Below are positions 24,283 through 33,598 of a stretch of 64,000 nt of DNA, in pieces. Below the pieces are notes generated by a model. It was not told the DNA's origin. It did not search any database and saw only the letters and a program-made list of their open reading frames with translations. Positions within the stretch are counted from its first letter, which is position 1; each line of letters begins with the position of its first letter. This DNA comes from Gluconobacter kanchanaburiensis NBRC 103587 (GTDB taxonomy: Bacteria > Pseudomonadota > Alphaproteobacteria > Acetobacterales > Acetobacteraceae): positions 117,224 to 181,223 of the forward strand of contig NZ_BJVA01000006.1 in NCBI RefSeq assembly GCF_007988905.1. The letters are read 5' to 3'. The translations under genes and the position numbers were made by a program.

Positions 24283-25782
24283 TCAGGGTGTCGGAGTAAT
24301 TTTCAGAACACGGGCGGTTTCATCGCGCAACATCCGGCAGGTCTCCGCATCCCGGGTGAGGTCTATCCCCCAGGACGGAAAGATCTGCTTCAACCGGGCC
24401 AGCCATTGCATGTCGGTGAACCGTTCAGAGAAGACGCTCTGGACGATTTTTAGAGCGATGGACGCTGCAATCGAGGCGCCCGGTGATGCGCCCAGAACCG
24501 CGATGATGGAGCGGTCAGCGCTTTCAACGATTTCTGTCCCGAAACGCAGGGTTCCGTGAAGTCCTTTTTCCGGCCGGATGATCTGGACGCGTTGTCCGGC
24601 GACGACTTTGCTCCAGTCCGATGATCTGGCTGTCGGATAGACCTCGCAAAGGGCGTCGAAGCGGGCCTCGCCGGACTGAAGCACCTGTCGGACGAGATAA
24701 TCCACAAGGACCAGATTGTCTTTTCCCGCTGTCAGCGCGGGAACGATGTTCTTTGGTGTGAGGGAGCGAAAGTAGTCGGTCCAGGAGCCGTTGCGGAGAA
24801 ATTTCGTTGAAAAACCGGCATAGGGACCAAACAGGAGGCATGATTTTCCATCAATCACGCGGGTGTCCAGATGAGGGACAGACATGGGCGGCGAGCCGAG
24901 GGGCGCCTTGCCATAAACCTTGGCATGGTGCTGCTGCGTAATGTCGGGATTGTCGCAGCGGAGCCAGAGGCCGCTGACCGGAAAGCCAGCGTGATGAGCC
25001 ACTTCAGGAATGCCGGCTTTCTGAAGCAGGGGCAGGGCATTTCCACCTGCGCCCACGAAAACCGTTCTGCTCAGAACCGTCACCGTCTCTCCGGTCTGCG
25101 TGTTCGTGGCAGTGATGCGCCAGCGACCGTCCTCCGTCCGCGTCAGGTCCGTAACGCGGTGAGTGTAGCGGATCGAAACATCAGCGGCCGTTTTCAGGGA
25201 AGAGGTCAGGAGATGGGTGAGGGCCCCGAAATTGACATCCGTGCCTTCCCGGATACGCGTAGCGGCGACAGGCTGGCTCGTGTCACGTCCTGCCATGACG
25301 AGGGGAGCCCATTGCGCGATAACGTCGGGATTGTCCGTATATTCCATGTTGGCAAAGCAGTGATGGGCGACCATGGCGTCGTATCGGGCCTTGAGAAAGG
25401 CCACGTCTTCAGCTCCCCAGACCAGACTGATATGAGGGCAGGGCTGTACGAACGAGCCTGGGTCCGCGATCCGTCCATCCCGGATCCAGTGCGACCAGAG
25501 CTGCCGGGAGAGGTCAAACTCCGTATTGACCGCAAGAGCTTTGGAAATATCGACGGTGCCATCCGCACGCTGGGGGGTATAGTTCAGTTCGCAGTTGCCA
25601 GCATGGCCTGTCCCGGCATTGTTCCAGGGATAGGAGCTTTCTTGTCCACAATCTGCCAGTGTTTCGAATATTATCATCGACAGGGACGGATCAAGGTCCC
25701 GCAGCAACGCCGCCAGCGTGGTGCTCATAATTCCTGCGCCGATCAGAACGATATCGGGGCAGAGACTGGAAACTGACGGCAT
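24283..25782 (-). CDS. mqo: malate:quinone oxidoreductase
   Basis: A 499-residue FAD enzyme oxidising malate to oxaloacetate with electrons to quinone at the membrane. Hallmarks: DIVLIGAGIMSTTLAALLRD (FAD-binding Rossmann), NAGTGHAGNCELNYTP, the internal EGTDVNFGALTHLL and GASPGASIAASIA near the C-terminus. Although the frame is open to 26004, ATG 25782 gives the typical Mqo start (MPSVSSLCPDIVLIGAG); the 74 residues upstream are Arg-rich and untypical. It is downstream of, and probably cotranscribed with, the FAD-linked oxidase gene (56 nt gap). Confidence 0.93.
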   Translation of the reverse strand: MPSVSSLCPDIVLIGAGIMSTTLAALLRDLDPSLSMIIFETLADCGQESSYPWNNAGTGHAGNCELNYTPQRADGTVDISKALAVNTEFDLSRQLWSHWIRDGRIADPGSFVQPCPHISLVWGAEDVAFLKARYDAMVAHHCFANMEYTDNPDVIAQWAPLVMAGRDTSQPVAATRIREGTDVNFGALTHLLTSSLKTAADVSIRYTHRVTDLTRTEDGRWRITATNTQTGETVTVLSRTVFVGAGGNALPLLQKAGIPEVAHHAGFPVSGLWLRCDNPDITQQHHAKVYGKAPLGSPPMSVPHLDTRVIDGKSCLLFGPYAGFSTKFLRNGSWTDYFRSLTPKNIVPALTAGKDNLVLVDYLVRQVLQSGEARFDALCEVYPTARSSDWSKVVAGQRVQIIRPEKGLHGTLRFGTEIVESADRSIIAVLGASPGASIAASIALKIVQSVFSERFTDMQWLARLKQIFPSWGIDLTRDAETCRMLRDETARVLKITPTP

Positions 25783-25838
25783 GAGGCTGAAATCCGGACA
25801 GAGCTGGAAAGAAAACGCGCGAGAAGATCCCTGAAAGC

Positions 25839-27272
25839 TCAGCCCTTGTAAACCGGGCCCGTCGGGACGAGTTTGCCGGGATTGAGGATATGGTGTGGGT
25901 CCATCGTGTTTTTCAGGGCGCGCATTACGCTGAGACTTCCTGCGCCATGTTCGGTTTCCAGAAATTCCAGCTTCCCCATGCCGACGCCGTGTTCTCCGCT
26001 GCACGATCCGTTCAGCGATAGAGCGCGGGCCACGATTTTCCGGTCCAGGTCGAGGGCGAGCTGATGTCCTTCCGCGGTGTCGTCCGTGATGATGAGTGTG
26101 TGGAAATTACCATCTCCCACATGGCCCAGAAGCGGTGCGCGCAGGCCAGAAGCCTCGATATCGTGATGGACACCTTCGATCAGCTCTCCCAGGCGGGAAA
26201 TCGGGACGATACAGTCCGTGGAGATGACGCGTGCTCCCGGAACAATGGCTTTGGCCGCCCAGTAGGCATCATGCCTCGCCTTCCACAGACGGGTGCGGTC
26301 TTCGGGGCTTTCGGCCCAGGCAAAACCGAGTCCATTATTGCCAGACGCGATAGCCTCGGTCGTCTCGACCTGCTCGCGTACGGCGGCCGGGGAGCCTGTG
26401 AACTCAAAAAACAGAGTGGTCAGAGGCTGATATTCTTTTAGCCCCGAATACTGAATGGACGCCGCCATCTGCACACTGTCCATCAGTTCCACGCGGGTGA
26501 TGGGGATGCCGCACTGGATGATTTCCATGGCGGTCTGGGTGGCGTCATGCAGATTCTCGAACTGGCAGATCGCGGCCGAAACACTGTCCGGACGCCCGTG
26601 TAGGCGGAGTTGGACTTCTGTGATGATTCCGAGCGTGCCTTCCGAACCGATGAACAGGGACGTCAGGTCATAGCCGGTGGAAGATTTCCGGACCCGGCCG
26701 CCCGTGCGGATGACTTCGCCGGTTGCAAGAACGACCGTCAGGCCCAGCACATTTTCCTTCATTGTGCCGTAACGCACGGCGGCAGTGCCGGAAGCGCGAG
26801 TGGCGCACATGCCGCCGATCGTGGCTTCTCCGCCGGGATCGACCGGAAAAAATAGCCCGGTATCGCGGATTTCCACGTTCAGGGTCTGCCGCGTGATCCC
26901 CGCCTGAACCCGGCAGTCCAGATCCTCGGCATTCAGTTCCACGATCGCGGTCATGCGCGACAGATCGAGGCTGATGGACTCTTCGGGTGGGACGACATGG
27001 CCTTCCACCGAGGTACCGGCCCCGAATGCCACAACCGGAACGTGCCATTCATGACAGTGTCGCAGAACGGTTGCGACATCCTGCGTGCTTTCGGCAAAAA
27101 CAACCGCTTCCGGCAGTCGGGAGGCATTCATGGCCTCGCCGTGGCTGTGTTCTTCACGAACGGAGGGCGCCGTGCTGATCTGCTCGCCCATGATAGGCTG
27201 GAGGGCCTTGAGAACGGCCTGAAGGCGGTCCGGAGCAGAGATGGAAGAGACGGTCATGACAGGATCCGGCAT
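25839..27272 (-). CDS. FAD-linked oxidase, D-lactate dehydrogenase / GlcD type
   Basis: A 477-residue VAO-fold flavoprotein. The FAD pyrophosphate motif is VAFGAGTSVEGHV, followed by DPGGEATIGGMCATRASGTA, RKSSTGYDLTSLFIGSEGTL (typical D-lactate dehydrogenase cytochrome/GlcD), the metal-site HVGDGNFHTLI and the C-terminal GEHGVGMGKLEFL and HHILNPGKL. It probably oxidises D-lactate or a 2-hydroxyacid and passes electrons to the respiratory chain. Linked to mqo just downstream. D-lactate and glycolate cannot be separated by eye. The start is at ATG 27272 or 27257. Confidence 0.85.
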   Translation of the reverse strand: MPDPVMTVSSISAPDRLQAVLKALQPIMGEQISTAPSVREEHSHGEAMNASRLPEAVVFAESTQDVATVLRHCHEWHVPVVAFGAGTSVEGHVVPPEESISLDLSRMTAIVELNAEDLDCRVQAGITRQTLNVEIRDTGLFFPVDPGGEATIGGMCATRASGTAAVRYGTMKENVLGLTVVLATGEVIRTGGRVRKSSTGYDLTSLFIGSEGTLGIITEVQLRLHGRPDSVSAAICQFENLHDATQTAMEIIQCGIPITRVELMDSVQMAASIQYSGLKEYQPLTTLFFEFTGSPAAVREQVETTEAIASGNNGLGFAWAESPEDRTRLWKARHDAYWAAKAIVPGARVISTDCIVPISRLGELIEGVHHDIEASGLRAPLLGHVGDGNFHTLIITDDTAEGHQLALDLDRKIVARALSLNGSCSGEHGVGMGKLEFLETEHGAGSLSVMRALKNTMDPHHILNPGKLVPTGPVYKG

Positions 27273-27400
27273 GAAGAAAGGAGGCTCTTCATAGTCCGGA
27301 TCATGATTTCGCGAAATATCTTCGTATCGTTATAGGGTTATAAAACGGAATAATCTGTCGAAAAATCAATGTGCGATGCAATATCAGATATTGCGCGCGA

Positions 27401-27847
27401 TTATCTCAGGAAAATATTGCTGGCCCGGCTGACGAAGATATAGGTCCGGTAATCATCCTTGTTGTTCACGATGATGCCCTGTTCCAGATCTGCGCCTACT
27501 TTCATGGCTGATCCGATCACGAGGATCTTGCGGTTCAGCACCATCTTGCGGAAATCGCCCCCGAAACGGATATCGGCGTTATAGGCCACGCCAGACGTGA
27601 TCTGCACGGCGACATTGGCGCGGTCGAGATAGGTGTCTTCGGAATTGAGGAAGACCATCTTGTTGAAGACGTTTACGCTTTTCACGGTCATGACGAACGT
27701 GCCGGGCACGACGGTGCGGTTCGTGGTCTCGCGCAGGGTGTCGGCGGGGGTCAGCCTTTTCTCAAGGATCAGGTCGCCGGAACACGCAGTCTGGGCGATT
27801 AGCGACGTGAACAGAGCAAATGAAAGAAGCGTTTTCCGGAGAGTCAT
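27401..27847 (-). CDS. lipoprotein of unknown function
   Basis: A 148-residue protein with a lipoprotein signal: MTLRKTLLSFALFTSLIAQT with a cysteine in ACSG at about residue 22. The mature region is predicted to be beta-rich (KSVNVFNKMVFLNSED, VAVQITSGVAYNADIRFGGD). No family is recognised. ATG 27847 is chosen because the longer frame (27874) adds nine residues before the signal. Monocistronic between purU and the FAD oxidase gene. Confidence 0.7.
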   Translation of the reverse strand: MTLRKTLLSFALFTSLIAQTACSGDLILEKRLTPADTLRETTNRTVVPGTFVMTVKSVNVFNKMVFLNSEDTYLDRANVAVQITSGVAYNADIRFGGDFRKMVLNRKILVIGSAMKVGADLEQGIIVNNKDDYRTYIFVSRASNIFLR

Positions 27848-27948
27848 CTGAATATTACTGCCGACTATGAACATGCCGGGTCGAGCCTAGGAGAGAATAT
27901 TCCAGGTGTCGTGCGAAATATTCATGTCCTGTCGACGAAAAGCAGGGC

Positions 27949-28827
27949 TCAGGGCGTGAAGACGACTGTTCTGTTGCCGTTGATGATGGTCCGGCGCTCG
28001 ATGTGGTAGCGGACCGCGCGGGCCAGAACACGACGTTCGATATCGCGTCCTTTGCGGATCAGGTCCTCGGGCGTATCGGCATGCGAAATGCGTTCCACAT
28101 CCTGTTCGATGATCGGGCCTTCATCCAGATCCCGCGTGACGTAATGAGCCGTAGCACCGATGAGCTTCACGCCACGCGCAAAAGCCTGATGATAGGGGCG
28201 CGCGCCCTTGAAGCCGGGGAGGAAGGAATGGTGGATATTGATGCACCGCCCTGACAGGCTGGCGGCCATGTCATTGGACAGGACCTGCATGTAACGCGCG
28301 AGGATGACCAGTTCGGCTCCGCTCGCGGCAAAGAGCTCCAGAATATGGGCTTCCTGCTCAGGTTTCGTGTCTTTCGTGACGGGGAGGTGGTGGAACGGAA
28401 TGCCGTAGAAATCCAGATCCGCGAAAACCTCGCGCGGATGGTTCGATACGATTCCGACCGGTTCAATCGGCAGTTCCCCAATACGCCAACGATACAGCAG
28501 ATCGACCAGGCAGTGATCAAAACGCGAGACCATCAGCAGGACCTTTGGCTTTACACTCCGGTCATGCAGCGCCCAGTCCATGCTGAACGCCTCACCCAGA
28601 ACAGTCAGCGCGTCGTGAAGCTGTGGTATGCTGGTCCGGCCGTCAGTGATCTCGAAGACGATCCGCATGAAAAAGATCGTGCTATCCCGATCATCAAACT
28701 GCTGGGCTTCGGTGATGTTGGCGTTCAATTCCGCAAGCCTGCCGCTGATTGCCGCCACGATGCCGGGTCGGTTGGGGCAGGAAAGCGTCAGGACATAGGT
28801 GGTCTGCGAAACTGATGGGGCCGTCAT
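27949..28827 (-). CDS. purU: formyltetrahydrofolate deformylase PurU
   Basis: A 292-residue enzyme that hydrolyses 10-formyl-THF to formate and THF. Residues 8-90 form an ACT domain ([20 protein letters not shown]); residues 95-290 are the formyltransferase-like catalytic domain with [35 protein letters not shown] and [16 protein letters not shown] (catalytic His and Asp). Only 39 nt separate it from metH, so the two may be cotranscribed, tying formate release and THF recycling to methionine synthesis. Full length and intact. Confidence 0.93.
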   Translation of the reverse strand: MTAPSVSQTTYVLTLSCPNRPGIVAAISGRLAELNANITEAQQFDDRDSTIFFMRIVFEITDGRTSIPQLHDALTVLGEAFSMDWALHDRSVKPKVLLMVSRFDHCLVDLLYRWRIGELPIEPVGIVSNHPREVFADLDFYGIPFHHLPVTKDTKPEQEAHILELFAASGAELVILARYMQVLSNDMAASLSGRCINIHHSFLPGFKGARPYHQAFARGVKLIGATAHYVTRDLDEGPIIEQDVERISHADTPEDLIRKGRDIERRVLARAVRYHIERRTIINGNRTVVFTP

Positions 28828-28866
28828 GGAGTGTCTTTTCTCGTCTTTATTGAAAGCCTGCCGTTC

Positions 28867-31800
28867 TCAGACGGTGAAGTATTTCGCCCGCGGGTTCAGC
28901 ATCACAAGCGCGGATGTCGACTGTTCAGGATGAAGCTGATAGCCGTCCGAAAGCGACACACCGATACGTTCGGCATCAAGCATTTTCAGGATCGGTTCCT
29001 GATCCTCAAGCCGGGGGCAGGCGGGGTAGCCGAAGGAATAGCGCGAGCCGCGATAGGACTGCGACAGTAGCTTCTCCATGTCGCGATCGTCTTCGCTGGC
29101 AAAACCCAGTTCGGCGCGGATGCGCTTGTGGGTGTATTCCGCCATGGCTTCCGCCATTTCGACCGACAGGCCATGCAGGTACAGGTAGTCCTGATAGCGG
29201 TTTTCCTCGAACCAAACCCGTGCCAGATCGGACGCTTTCTGCCCAACCGTCACGACCTGAAGCCCGACCACATCGCGGACGTCATCGCTGATATCGCGGA
29301 CGAAATCGGCGATACACTCGCCGTCATCCTTGGGCTGGCGCGGCATGGTGAAACGTGCGGCTTCCGTCATGCCGTCCTCTTCAAACAGCACAAGGTCGTT
29401 CCCGTCGCCCGCCGCTTTCCAGTAGCCGTAAATCGCCTGCGGCCGAATGATGTCCTGCTCCGCACTTAGCGCCAACATGCGTTTCAGGACGGGACGGAGT
29501 TCGGTCTTGGCGTATTCCATGAATTCGTCGAGCGAACGGCCCTGTTTTCGGAAGCCCCACTGAAATTGGTACAGCGACCGTTCATTGAGAAACGGCAGAA
29601 CCGCATTCGGCGTCGCTTCGAGCACGCGTGCGCCCCAGAAGGGCGGCGTAATGGCCGGCTCGGAACCCGAAACCCGCTCACGCCGGGCCTTTGCGGCCTC
29701 ACGATCCACCTCGCCAAAGCCGCGTGTTTCCGCGATTTCTGGCGCGCGTTCGGTCTTGCGGCTTGCCTGACTGGCGCGGCGCGTCTGGATCGCGCCGAGA
29801 TAGGAGTCGAGGTCGTTGTTGGCGATTTTGTCCATCAGGCCCAGACCGTCAAACGCATCGCGCGCATAGGCCACACGCCCCGGCTCGCCGGCGCCATAGG
29901 AGCGGGCGCATTCTTCCTCGACGTAATTCCGCGTCAGGGCCGCGCCACCCAGAATGACCGGAAGGTCAAAGCCCTGACGGTGCATTTCCTCGAGGTTCTC
30001 GCGCATGATGACTGTGGACTTCACCAGAAGCCCGGACATGCCCAGCGCATCGGCTTTATGTTCCTTTACCGCCGCCAGCATGTCCGCGAGAGGCACCTTG
30101 ATGCCCAGATTGATGACCTGATAGCCGTTATTGGTCAGGATGATGTCCACGAGATTTTTGCCGATGTCATGCACGTCACCCTTGACGGTGGCGAGCACCA
30201 TCGTGCCGCGATGCTGGCCTTCCACGCGCTCCATGTGGGGCTCAAGCCAGGCAACGGCGGTCTTCATCGTCTCGGCGGATTGCAGCACGAACGGGAGTTG
30301 CATCTTGCCCGAACCGAACAGTTCCCCCACGACCTTCATGCCATCGAGCAGGACATTGTTGATGATGTCGAGCGCCGGCATTTCCGCCATCGCGTCTTCG
30401 AGATCCTGTTCGATGCCCTTGCGGTCACCGTCCACGATCCGGTCTTTCAGACGTTCCGCAGGGGTTTCGGCGCGACGCTTCTTGACGGCATCGGCTGCTT
30501 TGCGCCCAGCGAACAGCTCCAGCAGCTTCTGGAGCGGATCGTAATCCTCGGTCCGGCGGTCGAAGATCAGGTCTTCCGCGACCTTGACCTCTTCAGCTGC
30601 GATCAGATGCAACGGACGGATCTTGGAGACGTGCACGATCGCGCCCGTCATGCCCGCCTTGACGGCATGGTCGAGAAACACCGAATTCAGCACCGCACGC
30701 GCGGCCGGATTCAGGCCAAAGGAAATGTTCGACAGGCCGAGAATGATCTGGATGTCGGGGAATTTGTCGCGGATCAGCTTGATGCCTTCAAGCGTCCACT
30801 GCCCGAGCTTGCGGTCATCTTCCACGCCTGTCGCGATGGTGAAGGTCAGCGGGTCGATCATCAGGTCAGACTGCGGCAGCCCGTACTGGGTGCAGGCGAA
30901 ATCGACCAGACGCTCGGCAATGCGCAGCTTGTCCTGCGGCTCTTTCGCCATGCCGACTTCATCAATCGTGAGTGCAATCATCGCCGCGCCGAACTTGCGG
31001 GCCAGCTTCATGCGGGCATGCGCCTGTTCTTCACCGTCTTCAAAATTGATCGAGTTGATGATCGGCTTGCCGCCATGCAGCTTGAGCGCGGCCTCAATGA
31101 CGGGGGTTTCGGTGGAATCAATCACCAGCGGCGCGTTCACGGACGACGTGAAGCGCGTGACGACCTCGTTCATTTCACGGACTTCGTCCCGCCCGACGAA
31201 GGCCGTGCAGATATCGAGCGCGTTGGAGCCCTCGGCGGCCTGTTCGCGCCCGATGGCGACGCAGCCGTCCCAGTCATTGGCTTCCTGAAGCTCGCGCCAT
31301 TTCTTGGAGCCGTTCGCGTTGCAGCGTTCGCCGATGGAGAAGTAGCTGTTCTCCTGACGCAGCGGCGTCTGGGTATAAAGGCTGGAGACCGACGGCATCC
31401 AGACCGTACTGCGCTTGACCGGGGCAGGGCGCAGTTTCGTGCCACCAAGGCGACGGAGCATCCCGTCCAGCGCCTGAATATGCGGTGTGGAGGTGCCACA
31501 GCAGCCGCCAATCAGGTTCAGCCCGTCCTCCTTGACGAAGCGCTCCATCCAGACGGCCATTTCTTCGGGGCTGAGCGGATAGACGGTCTTGCCGTCCACA
31601 AGCTCGGGCAGGCCGGCATTGGGCTGCATGGAAATGAGGCCAGGCCAGTTTTCTGACAGCCAGCGGACATGCTCGCCCATTTCCTGCGGGCCGGTCGCGC
31701 AGTTCAGGCCGAGTGAGGGGACGTCCAGCGCCTGAACGGTCGTGGCAGCAGCGGCGATATCGGGGCCGACCAGTAGCGTGCCCGTGGTCTCGACCGTGAC

Positions 31801-32373
31801 CTGCACGAAGATCGGTGCATCCGAACCCAGTTCGATCCGCGCAATCTTGGCGGCGTTCACGGCTGCCTTGATCTGAAGTGTGTCCTGACACGTTTCGATC
31901 AGGAACCCGTCAACGCCGCCATCAATCAGGCCGCGGCACTGTTCGACCAGACCTGCTTCCAGATCGTCATAGGAAATGTTGCCCAGCGTCGGCAGTTTCG
32001 TGCCCGGACCGATGGAGCCCAGGACATAGCGGTGGCGGCCATCCGAAAACGTCTCAGCGGCTTCGCGGGCCAGTGTCGCAGCAGTACGGTTGATTTCGCG
32101 TGTACGGTCCTGCAGCCCGAACTCCGCCAGCGTGACGATGGAGCCACCGAACGTGTTCGTCTCCACCATGTCCGCGCCGGCTTCGAAATAGCCGCGATGG
32201 ATTTCGCGGACGAGTTCGGGGCGCGAAAGGTTCAGGATTTCCGTACAGTTTTCCTGTCCCCAGTAATCACGCTCGACTTCCAGATCCAGCATCTGCACAC
32301 GCGATCCCATGCCGCCGTCACACAGCAGGACCTGATCGGCGAGGGCGTCAAGCAGATGGGGACGTGAGGACAT
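28867..32373 (-). CDS. metH: cobalamin-dependent methionine synthase
   Basis: A 1168-residue four-module enzyme: homocysteine-binding barrel (1-310, starting LLCDGGMGSRVQ, with the zinc-site IGGCCGTSTPH near 300), pterin-binding barrel (about 340-600, FSIGERCNANGSKKW), B12-binding cap and Rossmann domain (about 630-870, with GDVHDIGKNL near residue 730 supplying the cobalt-binding His), and AdoMet-binding activation domain (about 880-1168, ending in the YSFGYPACPRLEDQ block). It transfers methyl from 5-methyl-THF to homocysteine and is full length. The upstream region shared with the divergent CobW-like gene is 129 nt. No cobalamin riboswitch is obvious. Confidence 0.97.
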   Translation of the reverse strand: MSSRPHLLDALADQVLLCDGGMGSRVQMLDLEVERDYWGQENCTEILNLSRPELVREIHRGYFEAGADMVETNTFGGSIVTLAEFGLQDRTREINRTAATLAREAAETFSDGRHRYVLGSIGPGTKLPTLGNISYDDLEAGLVEQCRGLIDGGVDGFLIETCQDTLQIKAAVNAAKIARIELGSDAPIFVQVTVETTGTLLVGPDIAAAATTVQALDVPSLGLNCATGPQEMGEHVRWLSENWPGLISMQPNAGLPELVDGKTVYPLSPEEMAVWMERFVKEDGLNLIGGCCGTSTPHIQALDGMLRRLGGTKLRPAPVKRSTVWMPSVSSLYTQTPLRQENSYFSIGERCNANGSKKWRELQEANDWDGCVAIGREQAAEGSNALDICTAFVGRDEVREMNEVVTRFTSSVNAPLVIDSTETPVIEAALKLHGGKPIINSINFEDGEEQAHARMKLARKFGAAMIALTIDEVGMAKEPQDKLRIAERLVDFACTQYGLPQSDLMIDPLTFTIATGVEDDRKLGQWTLEGIKLIRDKFPDIQIILGLSNISFGLNPAARAVLNSVFLDHAVKAGMTGAIVHVSKIRPLHLIAAEEVKVAEDLIFDRRTEDYDPLQKLLELFAGRKAADAVKKRRAETPAERLKDRIVDGDRKGIEQDLEDAMAEMPALDIINNVLLDGMKVVGELFGSGKMQLPFVLQSAETMKTAVAWLEPHMERVEGQHRGTMVLATVKGDVHDIGKNLVDIILTNNGYQVINLGIKVPLADMLAAVKEHKADALGMSGLLVKSTVIMRENLEEMHRQGFDLPVILGGAALTRNYVEEECARSYGAGEPGRVAYARDAFDGLGLMDKIANNDLDSYLGAIQTRRASQASRKTERAPEIAETRGFGEVDREAAKARRERVSGSEPAITPPFWGARVLEATPNAVLPFLNERSLYQFQWGFRKQGRSLDEFMEYAKTELRPVLKRMLALSAEQDIIRPQAIYGYWKAAGDGNDLVLFEEDGMTEAARFTMPRQPKDDGECIADFVRDISDDVRDVVGLQVVTVGQKASDLARVWFEENRYQDYLYLHGLSVEMAEAMAEYTHKRIRAELGFASEDDRDMEKLLSQSYRGSRYSFGYPACPRLEDQEPILKMLDAERIGVSLSDGYQLHPEQSTSALVMLNPRAKYFTV

Positions 32374-32502
32374 GGGCAGAACGCTCTGTAGTTGTGGATG
32401 GGGGAATGGATATCGGAGCCGGGATCGGGCTTGCGCTTCTATACACGGTCAGGGACAGGAGGGTGTAGCAAAACGGCTCTCCTCCGGCAAAGAGGCAGCA
32501 CC

Positions 32503-32976
32503 ATGAAAATGCTGCCCGCGCTGCGCAGGGCTGCTACAGAAGATCGTATGACGTCTTCCGGCAATGCACTGATCCCGCTGACCCTCCTCTCCGATCCGGC
32601 GGAGTGGTCCAGAGAGCGCAGACGCGACGCCCTGCTCATCGGTGATCCGGGGGTGGATGGCGGGTGGGGGGATGTTGTCGATAGTCCGGCAGTCTCGCCT
32701 TTCATGAACCGGCATGTGGCTGGATGTCTTTGCTGTACGCGTGACCCTGTGGCTATGGTTCTGGCGCAGGTGTTTCAGGATCGTGTGGTTGGCAGGCGCC
32801 CGTTTTTCCGCGAAGTCGCAGTTTTGACCGGGGTCGGAGATCTTGTGGCGGTCTGGCAACAGCTTGAAAATGACGTTCTGGTGCGCGCCCGTTACAGGCT
32901 TGTGCCCGGAAGGGTTTTTCAGATCGGGTCTATGCTCCTTGGGGACTTCGGGATAACTGGACGGCATGACGACTGA
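32503..32976 (+). CDS. CobW/COG0523-like protein lacking the P-loop
   Basis: A 157-residue protein that follows the order of a CobW GTPase domain: IPLTLLS (start of strand 1 before the P-loop), ALLIGDPGVDGG (family NEFG region), HVAGCLCCTRDP (the family C-x-C-C metal motif) and FREVAVLTGVGDLVAV (family EttGlADP region). The glycine-rich P-loop G-x4-G-K-[ST] that should follow IPLTLLS is replaced by SDPAEWSRERRR, so GTP binding is doubtful. It lacks the CobW C-terminal domain. It is divergent from metH and overlaps the TetR gene by 11 nt. Either an unusual metal-binding protein or a decayed metallochaperone. ATG 32503 chosen over an upstream frame from 32392. Confidence 0.45.
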   Translation: MKMLPALRRAATEDRMTSSGNALIPLTLLSDPAEWSRERRRDALLIGDPGVDGGWGDVVDSPAVSPFMNRHVAGCLCCTRDPVAMVLAQVFQDRVVGRRPFFREVAVLTGVGDLVAVWQQLENDVLVRARYRLVPGRVFQIGSMLLGDFGITGRHDD

Positions 32977-33595
32977 CGCAGAACAGGATGGGCCGCTCCG
33001 GCAGCGCAAGAAGGACCGTACCCACGCCGCACTGGTGCGGGAGGCCATGCGCCTGTTCTCCACCCGGGGATATGAAGAGACGTCCGTCGACGAGATTGCC
33101 GAGGCCGCGCAGATTTCCCGACGTACACTGTTTCGGTACTTTCCCGGCAAAGCCGATATCATTCTCGCATGGACCAATGGGGTTACGACGATCCTGACGG
33201 ATGCCATCCGTGAGGTGCCCCAGAACGTTCCGTTACAGGAGGCTGTTCTAGCCGGGCTGGTGCCGGTCGTGGCGTGCTATTCGTCCGACAGGATGGATGC
33301 TTATGGCGTTGTCAGACTGGTGGAAGAAACGCCTGCCCTGCGGGACATGGCCCTTCGGCGATATTCAGAATGGGAAGAGACGCTGGCAACTGCGTTGATT
33401 GCCCGGTTGCCCGCGACTGAAATGCCGTCTCTCGCGGCCCGGCTTCTGGCCCGGACGGCGATCGCGACGTTCCGGACCGCGCTGGACGAATGGAGGAAAA
33501 CGGAGGGGAAATCCGATCTGGAAGCCATCCTGCGTCGGACGTTCACGCTTCAGCCGCTGCTGTGGCAGGATGATTTCCCCTTGAGTTCGGGCTAA
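32966..33595 (+). CDS. TetR-family transcriptional regulator
   Basis: A 209-residue regulator with a TetR helix-turn-helix at residues 15-60 (HAALVREAMRLFSTRGYEET, SVDEIAEAAQISRRTLFRYF, PGKADI). The C-terminal ligand-binding domain is variable. It overlaps the end of the CobW-like gene by 11 nt and is convergent with the siderophore receptor. Target and inducer are unknown; it may regulate its upstream neighbour or the receptor. Confidence 0.88.
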   Translation: MTTDAEQDGPLRQRKKDRTHAALVREAMRLFSTRGYEETSVDEIAEAAQISRRTLFRYFPGKADIILAWTNGVTTILTDAIREVPQNVPLQEAVLAGLVPVVACYSSDRMDAYGVVRLVEETPALRDMALRRYSEWEETLATALIARLPATEMPSLAARLLARTAIATFRTALDEWRKTEGKSDLEAILRRTFTLQPLLWQDDFPLSSG

Positions 33596-33598
33596 ACC

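Noticed and set aside
25783..26004. Long N-terminal extension of Mqo
   Set aside because: The extra 74 residues are Arg-rich, overlap the upstream gene and do not belong to the FAD enzyme family; ATG 25782 gives a normal start.
29566..31656. A 696-codon open frame antisense to metH
   Set aside because: It is a compositional shadow of metH in GC-rich DNA: no conserved domain, biased residues, and it fully overlaps the strongly supported gene.
32374..32502. Cobalamin or SAM riboswitch in the metH leader
   Set aside because: I could not find the conserved boxes of either class in this 129-nt region; only a divergent promoter is reasonable. A covariance-model search would decide.
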